A stretch of 64,000 nt of DNA from an uncultured Saprospiraceae bacterium (GTDB lineage Bacteria > Bacteroidota > Bacteroidia > Chitinophagales > Saprospiraceae). The notes below the pieces were generated by a model. The model did no database searches. It had not been told where the DNA came from and saw only the letters and a list, made by a program, of their open reading frames with translations. A program made the translations under genes and the position numbers. Where the stretch lies: the NCBI GenBank assembly GCA_937139495.1, contig CAKZQC010000027.1, forward strand, positions 248,001 to 312,000. Direction: 5' to 3'. Numbering within the stretch: position 1 is the stretch's first letter; each line of letters opens with the position of its first letter. Positions 26,323 to 34,408 of this stretch are shown here, one piece after another.

Positions 26323-28128
26323 ATGTTTGTTTGGGAGAAAGAAGATTTAAATCAAGAACAAGAAGATGCAATTCTAAATCCTGATAGCATTTTATTAATC
26401 GCTTGTCCTGGAAGTGGAAAGACAAGAACTCTTACTTATAAAATAGCATACGAATTAAGTCGCTTAGAATCGAGTAAAGAGTTTGTTATCGCAATAACTT
26501 ACACGAATAATGCTGCTGATGAGATAAAGCACAGAATTGAATTATTAGGAGTTAATACAGAGCAATTATGGATTGGAACAATCCACTCTTTTTGCTTAGA
26601 ATGGATTTTAAAACCCTACCACCTATACTCTGATAGATTAAAGAATGGGTTTAGAGTTATAAATTCATATGAATCTGAGGAAATACTAACTGAATTATGT
26701 AAGGATTATAAAAGTCAAAAAATCACTTATTGGGATTGTGGTTTACTGGCAAAAACAGATGGTATTCATTTAACTTGCTTAGATTCAAGTAAACATAAAA
26801 ATCTTCAAAGTATCATATCTGAGTACTTTCAGATTTTAGAGAAAAACAATCAAATTGACTTTGAACAAATTCTATTTTTTAGTTTTAAATTACTAGAAAA
26901 TAATCCAATTATTTCAAAAATTTTATGCAAGCTATTCCCTTTTATACTAATTGATGAATATCAGGACACTAAAGAAATACAGTATAACATTATTGCTTCA
27001 ATTCTTAAAGCAAACAATGGAGACTCAAAAACTTTAATTGTAGGCGACCCTAATCAATCCATTTATGATTCTCTTGGCGGTTACCCAATGCCAAAAGAAG
27101 AACTAGAAAAATTAATTGGATTTAATTTACATCAAAATAGTCTTTCAAAAAACTATAGATCATCTAAAAAAATCATTGAGTATTTTGAGTACTTCAAGTC
27201 ATTTAATAATGAAATTAGCTCAGAAGGCACAAACAAGGATTACCCTAGTAAAATAACTTTTAACCCAACAATTTTAGTAGAAAACTTAATAGATGAAATT
27301 TCTAAACTAATTCTATTCAATATAAACGAAGAGAAAATATTACCAAATGAGATTTGTATAGTAGCTCCTCAATGGATTCATTTAGCTGGTATCACTAGAC
27401 AACTAATGATTAAAATGCCAGATTATAGTTTTGATGGCCCAGGAATGGCTCCGTTCTCTAGAGATATAGAAAATTTTTGGTATAAATTATCTAGAATTGT
27501 TTTAACTGAGCCTTCTCCACACATGTACATAAGACGTTTAAGATGGAGCAGAGAACTTATAAATGATTTAGAGTTGGCAGGTGTTGACGTTACTGAATTA
27601 ACTAGTAAAAGACTTTTAAAAATTTGTAACTCTATAAAAGTAGATGAAACTGATGGATTAACTCATTTGGAAATATTCTTTAATGAAGTTAGTAAATTAC
27701 TATCTATAAACATAGTTAACTACCCTACTCTAACTGAACATCATGATTCATTCTTTAATAGTTCTCGTAAAAGAATTGAAAGACTTGTAAAAGAAGGTAA
27801 CGAGTTCATTGGAGACATTGAAAACTTTAGAAAGGTTTTTAAACAACGTGAAGGAATAACAGTTTCAACTGTTCACGGAGTTAAAGGAGAGGAATATGAT
27901 ACTATGATTGGTTTTGCAATCCTAGATGATTACATACCACATTTTAGTGATGCAAATGGAAGTAAAAACTCAAAAAAAATGCTTTATGTTTTAGCTTCAA
28001 GAGCTAGGAAAAATTTACATATCCTTTCTGAAAAAGGAAGAGCAGTTCATAGTTATCACGCTCCCGAAGGAAAAACACCAACACCACATTTATTGGAATA
28101 TGAATATGAGTATGACATTTTAGAATAA
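26323..28128 (+). CDS. gajB: Gabija GajB: UvrD/Rep-like helicase
   Basis: A 601-residue SF1 helicase of the UvrD/PcrA type. Motif Q is NQEQEDAIL near the start, Walker A ACPGSGKT (27-34), Ia AITYTNNAADEI, the segment GTIHSFC, motif II DEYQDT (211-216), motif III VGDPNQSIY, motif IV NYRSS, motif V TVHGVKGEEYD and motif VI LYVLASRARKNL. All are intact. In Gabija, GajB senses DNA ends or replication intermediates and stimulates GajA. It forms a two-gene operon with gajA and is about 100 residues longer than the founding GajB. It is followed 14 bases later by a complete attC-like hairpin. Confidence 0.92.
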   Translation: MFVWEKEDLNQEQEDAILNPDSILLIACPGSGKTRTLTYKIAYELSRLESSKEFVIAITYTNNAADEIKHRIELLGVNTEQLWIGTIHSFCLEWILKPYHLYSDRLKNGFRVINSYESEEILTELCKDYKSQKITYWDCGLLAKTDGIHLTCLDSSKHKNLQSIISEYFQILEKNNQIDFEQILFFSFKLLENNPIISKILCKLFPFILIDEYQDTKEIQYNIIASILKANNGDSKTLIVGDPNQSIYDSLGGYPMPKEELEKLIGFNLHQNSLSKNYRSSKKIIEYFEYFKSFNNEISSEGTNKDYPSKITFNPTILVENLIDEISKLILFNINEEKILPNEICIVAPQWIHLAGITRQLMIKMPDYSFDGPGMAPFSRDIENFWYKLSRIVLTEPSPHMYIRRLRWSRELINDLELAGVDVTELTSKRLLKICNSIKVDETDGLTHLEIFFNEVSKLLSINIVNYPTLTEHHDSFFNSSRKRIERLVKEGNEFIGDIENFRKVFKQREGITVSTVHGVKGEEYDTMIGFAILDDYIPHFSDANGSKNSKKMLYVLASRARKNLHILSEKGRAVHSYHAPEGKTPTPHLLEYEYEYDILE

Positions 28129-28142
28129 ATAGAAAAGGTAGC

Positions 28143-28280
28143 AGCTAACAATGTATAAAAAATATAGGGCGTTTGTGCTAAACTGAAAGGTTTATGCGTA
28201 TGTACAAAGACCGCTAAATAATAAACCAAAACGAAAGTGCTTATCACCTGCCCAACGTTTCTTATACAAGACCATTATCA
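28143..28280 (+). other. attC-like structured repeat after Gabija
   Basis: A 138-base stretch beginning AGCTAAC (28143-28149) with TGTATAA (28152-28158), and ending TTATACA (28262-28268) followed by ATTATCA (28274-28280). The inner GGGC pairs with GCCC near the far end, and GTGCT with AGCACTTTC-type sequence, giving a long imperfect hairpin with bulges. Size and layout fit an integron attC site, but the last core departs from GTTRRRY. The first 40 bases resemble the sequence after the terpene synthase. Confidence 0.55.
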
Positions 28281-28317
28281 GTAATTAAACCAAATTCTTA
28301 ATGCACGAAAAATTTGT

Positions 28318-28476
28318 CAATTACTTCTCTAAAATATCGCTGCTATCAAACGAAGAGTCTGAAGTGGTTATTAATAGCATGCTATTGCTAAAGCATCTTG
28401 GATTCAATCATCTTACTAGATCAGTATTTGGCTTACTTTTCCTATTCTTTTGTCATCATTCGATGAATGCACAAGC
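28318..28476. repeat. 160-base direct repeat, right copy
   Basis: Matches 23751-23910 with one indel and a few substitutions. It covers the signal-peptide region of the secreted-protein gene. Confidence 0.92.
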
Positions 28477-28888
28477 CCTGTTAGTAGAAAATGATACGCT
28501 AATCATCCATTTAGATAGTTTGATGATGGTAGAAAAACCTACTGTCAATTGCCCTATCAAAAAATCAGCCTGTGGCAACGGAACTTATCGAATACCTATT
28601 CGTGTAATCGGTACAGATACCAGCAAATATTACTTTATTAATATGTTTAGAGGCAATGGTGCTAGTATGGTCGCTCCTGTTGACAGAAACCATAGTTTAA
28701 TCGTACCCGAAACTGGGTTAGTACAGACAAATTGGTATCTACTCGAAAGTTTGAACAAAATAGATTGTTCCCAAAATAGAAGTGCCTTGACTATTCGTAT
28801 CACTTATCAAGTGATATTCAAACCAGTTGGTTTACTTACTATCAATTGTCATCAGTATATCCGCATAGTGTATCAGTATGTGGATTAG
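28379..28888 (+). CDS. Secreted protein of unknown function
   Basis: A 169-residue protein starting at ATG 28379 with the signal peptide MLLLKHLGFNHLTRSVFGLL...NAQA. The open frame extends to ATG 28301, but the 26 added residues spoil the signal peptide. The mature part of about 135 residues has four Cys (NCPIKKSACGNG, KIDCSQN, INCHQYI) and mostly beta character, so disulfides are likely. I recognise no family. Its signal-peptide segment is duplicated at 23.8 kb on the other side of Gabija, so this gene is probably the original recombination target. Confidence 0.65.
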   Translation: MLLLKHLGFNHLTRSVFGLLFLFFCHHSMNAQALLVENDTLIIHLDSLMMVEKPTVNCPIKKSACGNGTYRIPIRVIGTDTSKYYFINMFRGNGASMVAPVDRNHSLIVPETGLVQTNWYLLESLNKIDCSQNRSALTIRITYQVIFKPVGLLTINCHQYIRIVYQYVD

Positions 28889-28969
28889 ATTGACAACACC
28901 AACAAGCTATTTTCTACTATCCCAATACTTAAATTAACCTGCTCTTGCTCTATTCTATCGAATATCAAT

Positions 28970-28977
28970 TATATTTG
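28970..28977 (+). promoter_or_regulatory. Possible -7 element of the divIC-like gene
   Basis: TATATTTG fits TAnnTTTG and lies 75 bases before the ATG. A -33 TTTG at the right spacing is only partly present (CTTG at 28944-28947). Confidence 0.4.
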
Positions 28978-29051
28978 CAAACAATGGCTTTCTGTTACTT
29001 GATTGGACAAAAGTCGTCACTTGCTTTTTTATGTTGATATAATATTAGACG

Positions 29052-29381
29052 ATGGCACACAAACCAACCAAATGGGAATTGTTCTTGGAGGACGTTCCTA
29101 CCCCACTCAAAAATAAATTTATTGTTGCCACGGCTGTTTTTGTGGTGTGGATGCTCTTTTTTGATAACAATAGTGCTATCGACCAATATCGACTGCAATC
29201 GACCTTGCAAGGACTCAAGGACAAAAAAGCGTACCATGATGGCGAAATCAAAAAGGCTGAAAAATCGCATCAAGAGCTATTCACGAGCGACAAAACCAAA
29301 GAAAAATTTGCTAGAGAAACCTACTTCATGAAAAAATCAGATGAAGATGTTTTTGTTATTGACAAACCTCAGAGTAAGTAG
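29052..29381 (+). CDS. DivIC/FtsB-like septum formation initiator
   Basis: A 109-residue bitopic membrane protein: a short cytoplasmic N-terminus, one transmembrane helix (about 24-38, IVATAVFVVWMLFF), a coiled coil (about 45-80, RLQSTLQGLKDKKAYHDGE) and a C-terminal segment FARETYFMKKSDEDVFVI. This matches the DivIC/FtsB family, where the region after the coiled coil reads ERIAREKY.M...E.V. Such proteins join FtsL and FtsQ at the division site. The gene stands alone before sucD. Confidence 0.88.
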   Translation: MAHKPTKWELFLEDVPTPLKNKFIVATAVFVVWMLFFDNNSAIDQYRLQSTLQGLKDKKAYHDGEIKKAEKSHQELFTSDKTKEKFARETYFMKKSDEDVFVIDKPQSK

Positions 29382-29472
29382 GCTTTTGTATAGTACTTGA
29401 CAGTAATGTGCCACAATTCCCCCAACTTGTTCCTAGTAAACGAAATGTTTATTCAAAAACAACGCTTTATTT

Positions 29473-29503
29473 TTTGTTTGCTGTTCGCTAATTTGTAAAT
29501 TTG
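29473..29503 (+). promoter_or_regulatory. Bacteroidota-type promoter for sucD
   Basis: TTTG at 29473-29476, then 19 bases, then TAAATTTG (TAnnTTTG) at 29496-29503. The leader to the sucD ATG would be about 110 bases. Confidence 0.65.
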
Positions 29504-29617
29504 GGCAATTCGGTCGCTCCTATGTTTGATTTTAGCCCTTTGGGGCAACAAATAACAACTCAAAGAGCCTCCACACCATACATAACTATTAACTCATTTA
29601 ATTAATATAATTCTGAT

Positions 29618-30496
29618 ATGTCTGTACTAGTCAATAAAGATTCTAAAATCATTGTACAAGGTTTCACTGGAAAAGAAGGAACATTCCATGCTAGTCAAAT
29701 GATTGAATATGGCACTAATGTAGTTGGTGGTGTTACTCCTGGCAAAGGAGGTCAAACACACTTGGACTGCCCAGTATTCGATACCGTAGCACAAGCTGTA
29801 GAAAAAGTCGGTGCAGATACATCTATTATCTTTGTACCACCACGTTTTGCTGCTGATGCTATCATGGAAGCTGCTGATGCAGGTATCCAAGTTATTATCT
29901 GTATCACAGAAGGTATTCCTGTACAGGATATGGTCAAAGCTAAAGCGTTTATCGATGATAAAGGTTGTCGTTTGGTAGGACCTAACTGCCCAGGTGTTAT
30001 GACTGCTGACGAAGCTAAAGTAGGTATTATGCCTGGTTTCATCTTCAAGAAAGGTAAAATTGGTATTGTATCTAAATCTGGTACACTAACGTACGAAGCT
30101 ACTGACCAAATCGTAAAAGCTGGCTTAGGCGTAACGACTGCTATCGGTATTGGTGGTGATCCAATTATCGGAACAACAACACAAGAAGCGATTGAACTAC
30201 TTATGAACGATCCAGAGACAGAAGGTATCGTTATGATTGGTGAAATTGGAGGTAACCTAGAGGCTATCGCTGCTCGCTGGATCAAAGAACACGGCACTAA
30301 GCCTGTTGTTGGTTTTATTGCTGGCGAAACTGCTCCGAAAGGTCGCACAATGGGACACGCTGGTGCTATTGTAGGCGGTGACGAAGATACTGCTGAAGCT
30401 AAGAAAAAAATCATGCGTGAGTCTGGTATCTATGTTGTAGATTCTCCTGCTGACATCGGAAACATGATGGTAAAAGCATTGGCTGATAAAAAATAA
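29618..30496 (+). CDS. sucD: Succinyl-CoA ligase, alpha subunit
   Basis: A 292-residue TCA-cycle enzyme subunit that forms succinate and NTP from succinyl-CoA. The CoA-binding Rossmann start is visible ([20 protein letters not shown]), then [33 protein letters not shown] and the phosphorylated histidine H247 in [10 protein letters not shown]. Full length. The beta subunit gene (sucC) is not adjacent, as is common in Bacteroidota. It has its own promoter and ends before a repeat element and a terminator. Confidence 0.97.
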   Translation: MSVLVNKDSKIIVQGFTGKEGTFHASQMIEYGTNVVGGVTPGKGGQTHLDCPVFDTVAQAVEKVGADTSIIFVPPRFAADAIMEAADAGIQVIICITEGIPVQDMVKAKAFIDDKGCRLVGPNCPGVMTADEAKVGIMPGFIFKKGKIGIVSKSGTLTYEATDQIVKAGLGVTTAIGIGGDPIIGTTTQEAIELLMNDPETEGIVMIGEIGGNLEAIAARWIKEHGTKPVVGFIAGETAPKGRTMGHAGAIVGGDEDTAEAKKKIMRESGIYVVDSPADIGNMMVKALADKK

Positions 30497-30524
30497 TAAG
30501 CAATTCTTATTGCTCTATAATATA

Positions 30525-30734
30525 GAAGTTGTTTTAAAAATCAATTTGTGGGAAAATAAGTAAGATTTTTCTTTCAATCAAGTTAAAAATTCGATGATGA
30601 ACGAGTGAACTCGAAGAGTGAATGTTTTGAAAACATTCAACAGAGAGAACCCCGTAATATTTAGCTGATTTTTAACGCCGAGTGGGAGGAAAAGATATTT
30701 TATTTGGACATGAAGTGACTTTTAAAACAACTTC
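30525..30734. repeat. MITE-like element (family R2, long form)
   Basis: A 210-base noncoding element with ends GAAGTTGTTTTAAAA and TTTTAAAACAACTTC (inverted repeat continuing TCA/TGA inward). The interior contains GAATGTTTTGAAAACATTC and GAGTGAACTC palindromes. Shorter members of the family lie at 13.4, 50.9 and 57.2 kb. Confidence 0.75.
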
Positions 30735-30736
30735 AT

Positions 30737-30776
30737 AGAATGCTCCTATTGTCTATCGACAGTAGGAGCATTCTTT
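30737..30776. terminator. Bidirectional terminator between sucD and the phosphatase gene
   Basis: AGAATGCTCCTA and TAGGAGCATTCT form a perfect stem flanked by T-runs, between convergent genes. Confidence 0.85.
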
Positions 30777-30795
30777 ATGTAGTAATACCTATTTA

Positions 30796-31257
30796 CTATA
30801 GTTCTTGCGTATGCTTGGCGACCAAGGCATCACAAGCCACATCCAACATTCGATACACTTGGTCAAAACCATCATCTTCCCAATAGGGATCTGGTACAGG
30901 CGTGTTGTAGTCAGGGTTGACATAGTTCATGATAAGCTTAATCTTATGTAGCTGCTCGGCAGAGCGACACAATTTTTTGACATTATTGTAATTGCTACTG
31001 TCCATAACCAATATCCAATCGAAATCCTCCAAGTCTTGGAGCGTAATCATGCGAGAACGCTGAGCCGTAATATCAATACCATACGAACGTGCCACCGCTA
31101 TGGAACGGCTATCAGGGTGTTCTCCCTCGTGATAGCCACTCGTACCTGCCGAATCAACTTCCCAATCCAATCCCTTTTGGGTGGTTTTATGTCTCAAAAT
31201 GCCTTCTGCCAGCGGCGAGCGGCAAATATTGCCTAAGCAAACCATCAGTATTCTCAT
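30796..31257 (-). CDS. Low-molecular-weight protein-tyrosine phosphatase
   Basis: A 153-residue cytoplasmic phosphatase. The P-loop CLGNICRS (Cys7 nucleophile, Arg13, Ser14) is at the N-terminus, and the general-acid loop PDPYWEDDGF with its Asp lies around residue 120. SAGTSGYHEGEHPDSRS is also typical. In bacteria these enzymes dephosphorylate tyrosine kinases of polysaccharide export or arginine-phosphorylated proteins. No kinase partner is adjacent. It is convergent with sucD. Confidence 0.95.
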   Translation of the reverse strand: MRILMVCLGNICRSPLAEGILRHKTTQKGLDWEVDSAGTSGYHEGEHPDSRSIAVARSYGIDITAQRSRMITLQDLEDFDWILVMDSSNYNNVKKLCRSAEQLHKIKLIMNYVNPDYNTPVPDPYWEDDGFDQVYRMLDVACDALVAKHTQEL

Positions 31258-31369
31258 ATAGCTCCTATTTGTTTATCTACAACCATTTGCGACGTTATTT
31301 GTTGCCTTTTGGCAAACTACTTTTGTTTTTTTGAAAAAAATAAACACCCCTCTCAGATTTATCTAGCCT

Positions 31370-31744
31370 ATGAAATATTATACGATTATTATTTGGTTAA
31401 TGCGCGGCATTTTTTCTGCTTTATTTTTGATGGCAGGCTACAACAAGCTACTGAATGGCTCAGGAGAAGAGCCCATGATGCTAGCCATTTATGACCAATT
31501 GGGCAGTGAAATTATGTTCGCTGCTGGTCTAGCAGAAGTAGGTGGAGGATTGGGACTGCTGATACCTGCCGTAAGTGCCTACTCCAATATTTTGTTGATG
31601 CTCCTTATGGTTATTGCTATCATTATGGTCATCATTATAGGTGGATTGAGTGCTGCACTCTTCCCTGCTGGCGTCTTGATTGGGCTAGGAAGGCTTTTGT
31701 ATTTGCAGCGAAATCGTTTGAAATACTTGGAAATACAGAAATAA
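31370..31744 (+). CDS. DoxX-family membrane protein
   Basis: A 124-residue protein with four hydrophobic helices. The DoxX pattern is recognisable in LMRGIFSALFLMAGYNKLLN, then AAGLAEVGGGLGLLIPAVSA and a long Ile/Met-rich third helix. The family is a small four-helix membrane group linked to thiosulfate or quinone oxidation in a few cases; most have no assigned role. It lies 39 bases before the RloA/RloB pair on the same strand, but a functional link is not indicated. Confidence 0.85.
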   Translation: MKYYTIIIWLMRGIFSALFLMAGYNKLLNGSGEEPMMLAIYDQLGSEIMFAAGLAEVGGGLGLLIPAVSAYSNILLMLLMVIAIIMVIIIGGLSAALFPAGVLIGLGRLLYLQRNRLKYLEIQK

Positions 31745-31783
31745 AGCAGTTAATTGTGAAAAACAAGCAAAAACCAACGCTAT

Positions 31784-33058
31784 ATGTTAGTACAATTCAC
31801 AGTACAGAACTATAAGTGCTTCAAAGAAGAAGTCAAGTTCAGTATGATTGCCTCCAATTACGACAAAGACACTCGTATAGAAGACAATACTTTCTTTATA
31901 GAAAAATTCAATCTTAGACTCTTGAAAAGTGCCGTATTGTATGGTGCTAATGCTAGTGGTAAGACTAAGTTTATAGCGGCAATGGGATTCTTTCGCCATT
32001 TCACTGTGAACTCATCTGATGGTCAAGCAGGAGATGAGATTAATATTGATAGCTTCCGACTAAGTACCACTACTAAAAATACCCCTACTGTATTTGAAAT
32101 AATCTTTATCCTTGATAACGAATTGTACCGCTACGGCTATGAAGTAGATAAATATAAAGTACATGCAGAATGGTTATATCACCGTCCTAAAACTAAAGAA
32201 ATTGAATTATTTTATAGAGAAGGACAAGAGTTTAGTTTGCACAAAACTCGCTTTAAAGTCAAAGACTTAGTAGATAGAAAGCGTATTAGGGAAAATACTT
32301 TACTACTTTCCATAGCAGCACAATTCAATGATCCTGTTGCACAAAGTGTACTTTACTACATGAATAATATGTCTGTACTTTCTGGTATACATGACCATGG
32401 ATATGGTGATTTTACTATAGACAGAATGATGGATAATGAGCAGAACAAAAAGCAAACGATTGAATTTCTAAAAAAAGCAGATTTAGGAATTGATTCTATT
32501 GAGATTGAAAAAATGGATATGGAAGGTCTTCCTGACGAATTGCTTGCACAGGTAGATAATGCTAATTTTTATGAGTCATCTGCTTTGCACAAAGTATATG
32601 ACGAGCAAGAATCTGTTTCTGACAAAATAAAATTTTCCATGAATGCTGATGAATCGCAAGGCACTAAAAAGTATTTTGCACTGTCTGGTCTTATTCTTGA
32701 AACATTACAAGAAGGTGATATTCTATTCGTAGACGAGCTAGCCAACAAGTTCCATCCTAACTTAACTTGTCACCTCATTGAGTTATTCAACTCCAAGAAG
32801 ACAAATCCCAACAATGCACAATTAGTTTTCAATACGCATGACACCAACTTATTGAGTAGTGGTTTGTTTCGTAGAGACCAAATATGGTTTGTAGAAAAAG
32901 ACCGATATGGAGCAGCCGATATGTATGCTTTAAGTGATTTCAAAAAAGGAAAGGCTCGCAAAGATGATAATTTTGAAAAAAATTATATTCAAGGGAAATA
33001 TGGGGCGATACCTTATCTAGGAGACTTTGATAAACTTTTTGAAGATACAAAAAGCTAG
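31784..33058 (+). CDS. RloA-like AAA15 ATPase (AbiL-type defence)
   Basis: A 424-residue ATPase of the AAA15/AAA21 (OLD/ABC-like) class. It starts LVQFTVQNYKCFKEEVKFSM, with Walker A YGANASGKT (G54-T61), Walker B LFVDELANKFHP and a His-loop FNTHDTNLLS. A gene for an RloB-family protein begins 5 bases after it. This pair is the RloA/RloB (AbiLi/AbiLii) arrangement: RloA is the ATPase sensor and RloB a TOPRIM-like effector, and AbiL causes abortive infection in lactococci. The ANASGK Walker A form is typical of RloA. Motifs appear intact. Its composition is less AT-rich than that of Gabija. Confidence 0.88.
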   Translation: MLVQFTVQNYKCFKEEVKFSMIASNYDKDTRIEDNTFFIEKFNLRLLKSAVLYGANASGKTKFIAAMGFFRHFTVNSSDGQAGDEINIDSFRLSTTTKNTPTVFEIIFILDNELYRYGYEVDKYKVHAEWLYHRPKTKEIELFYREGQEFSLHKTRFKVKDLVDRKRIRENTLLLSIAAQFNDPVAQSVLYYMNNMSVLSGIHDHGYGDFTIDRMMDNEQNKKQTIEFLKKADLGIDSIEIEKMDMEGLPDELLAQVDNANFYESSALHKVYDEQESVSDKIKFSMNADESQGTKKYFALSGLILETLQEGDILFVDELANKFHPNLTCHLIELFNSKKTNPNNAQLVFNTHDTNLLSSGLFRRDQIWFVEKDRYGAADMYALSDFKKGKARKDDNFEKNYIQGKYGAIPYLGDFDKLFEDTKS

Positions 33059-33063
33059 GCTCT

Positions 33064-33762
33064 ATGAAAATGAAAAATAAGAAAGCAGACCAAGCCGCTC
33101 AAAGAGCTGCTCGAAAGCTAGCTAGAAGAAAAAAACCTAGTCTAAATAGAAAAGCAGCTACCAAGCTACAGAAGCAAAAAATCCTAATTGTCTGCGAAGG
33201 CAAAAACACAGAACCATCTTACTTCAATCAATTTAGACTAGCGACAGCTACTGTAAAAGCAATTGGAGATGGTTATAATACTGTTTCGTTAGTGCAGCAA
33301 GCCCATCGATTAGCACAGCAAGAAAAATACGACCAAGTATGGTGCGTTTTTGACAAAGACGACTTTGCGGATAATGATTTTAATAACGCCATTGCAATAG
33401 CGGAAGGCTATAAGTTCAATGTGGCTTATTCCAATCAAGCCTTCGAATATTGGCTAATTTTACATTTTGAAGACCATCAAGGTGGCGCCAAACCTCGTAG
33501 TGATTACGGCAATACACTAAATACCTACTTAACTCCTTTCGGAATATCTTATGATGCTAAATCAAGCAAAGTAATAACCTCTGATATATTTGAGCTACTT
33601 CTAACAAAAGACCCCAAAACAGGCAAAACTTATAGACAGTTAGCACAAGAAAGAGCAGCAAAAAACCTACAATATCATATTGACGAAGGGAACACGCCTG
33701 CTCAGTCAGAATCTTGTACGCTAGTACATTTATTAGTGCAAGAGCTAGAAAAATTTATGTAA
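33064..33762 (+). CDS. RloB-family protein (TOPRIM-like effector)
   Basis: A 232-residue protein with a strongly basic N-terminus (about 1-38) and the RloB core: ILIVCEGKNTEPSYFNQF with the catalytic Glu45, then VWCVFDKDDFADNDFNNAI with the acidic cluster D97, D99, D100, and SNQAFEYWLILHFE. This layout fits a TOPRIM-type nuclease fold, and partnership with the RloA-type ATPase immediately upstream makes an AbiL-like unit. The actual target is unknown. It is separated from the next gene (a polysaccharide deacetylase) by 4 bases and may be co-transcribed, although the functions are unrelated. Confidence 0.88.
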   Translation: MKMKNKKADQAAQRAARKLARRKKPSLNRKAATKLQKQKILIVCEGKNTEPSYFNQFRLATATVKAIGDGYNTVSLVQQAHRLAQQEKYDQVWCVFDKDDFADNDFNNAIAIAEGYKFNVAYSNQAFEYWLILHFEDHQGGAKPRSDYGNTLNTYLTPFGISYDAKSSKVITSDIFELLLTKDPKTGKTYRQLAQERAAKNLQYHIDEGNTPAQSESCTLVHLLVQELEKFM

Positions 33763-33766
33763 GCAC

Positions 33767-34408
33767 ATGATTTATCCACCAAAAATGCCTTGGCTCATTC
33801 AGCAGTTTTTCCCAAAGTTCCTTTGGCGAATGCCTGCTACGATACCTCCGACGCTCTACTTGACCTTCGATGATGGTCCTATTCCAGACATTACGCCTTG
33901 GATATTGGAGCAGCTGGAGCAATACCAAGCCAAAGCGACTTTCTTTTGTGTAGGGGATAATATTCGGAAATATCCTGCTATTTTTGAGCAAGTAAAAGCA
34001 GCAGGGCATACGATTGGCAACCACACTTATCATCATTTAGATGGTTGGAAAACAAGTACAGCAGACTATTTGCAAAATGTAGCTGATTGTCAGCAGTTGA
34101 CACAGTCCAACTTATTTCGTCCGCCTTATGGCAAGATAACACCTCGTCAAGCAGCCGCTCTTTTTGAGCAATACAAAATTGTACTGTGGGAGATTACTAC
34201 TTGGGATTTTGAAGCTAGCCTTTCGGCTAATGATTGCACTCAAAAAATCATCAAAAATGCCACCAATGGCTCTATTATTTTATTGCATGACAATGTCAAG
34301 TCATGGAATAGACTAAAAGAAACACTACCTGCTATCTTGGAGCATTACACCAAAGCAGGCTTCTCTTTTGGGGCCTTAGATGCCGCAATAGTAGTTGACC
34401 CTAAGTGA
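33767..34408 (+). CDS. Polysaccharide deacetylase (NodB domain)
   Basis: A 213-residue NodB-type deacetylase. The five family motifs are in order: YLTFDDGPIP (about 29-38), GNHTYHHLD (metal-binding H-x3-H), RPPYGKITP, WEITTWDFEAS and IILLHDN. These residues bind the metal and catalyse removal of acetyl groups from N-acetylglucosamine polymers or peptidoglycan. There is no signal peptide, but a short basic-aromatic N-terminus. Its 3' end overlaps the convergent membrane-protein gene by 64 bases. It lies in the polysaccharide neighbourhood with a GT4 enzyme. Confidence 0.93.
   Translation: MIYPPKMPWLIQQFFPKFLWRMPATIPPTLYLTFDDGPIPDITPWILEQLEQYQAKATFFCVGDNIRKYPAIFEQVKAAGHTIGNHTYHHLDGWKTSTADYLQNVADCQQLTQSNLFRPPYGKITPRQAAALFEQYKIVLWEITTWDFEASLSANDCTQKIIKNATNGSIILLHDNVKSWNRLKETLPAILEHYTKAGFSFGALDAAIVVDPK

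Noticed and set aside
28301..28378. N-terminal 26-residue extension of the secreted-protein gene.
   Set aside because: Would place charged residues ahead of a good signal peptide; the left repeat copy has a different frame there.
23751..28476. Prophage or insertion sequence as the carrier of Gabija.
   Set aside because: No transposase, recombinase or phage structural gene lies between the repeats; only the Gabija pair, the signal-peptide stub and structured repeats.
29752..30414. 220-codon frame antisense to sucD.
   Set aside because: sucD is certain; the antisense frame is an artefact of its codon usage.
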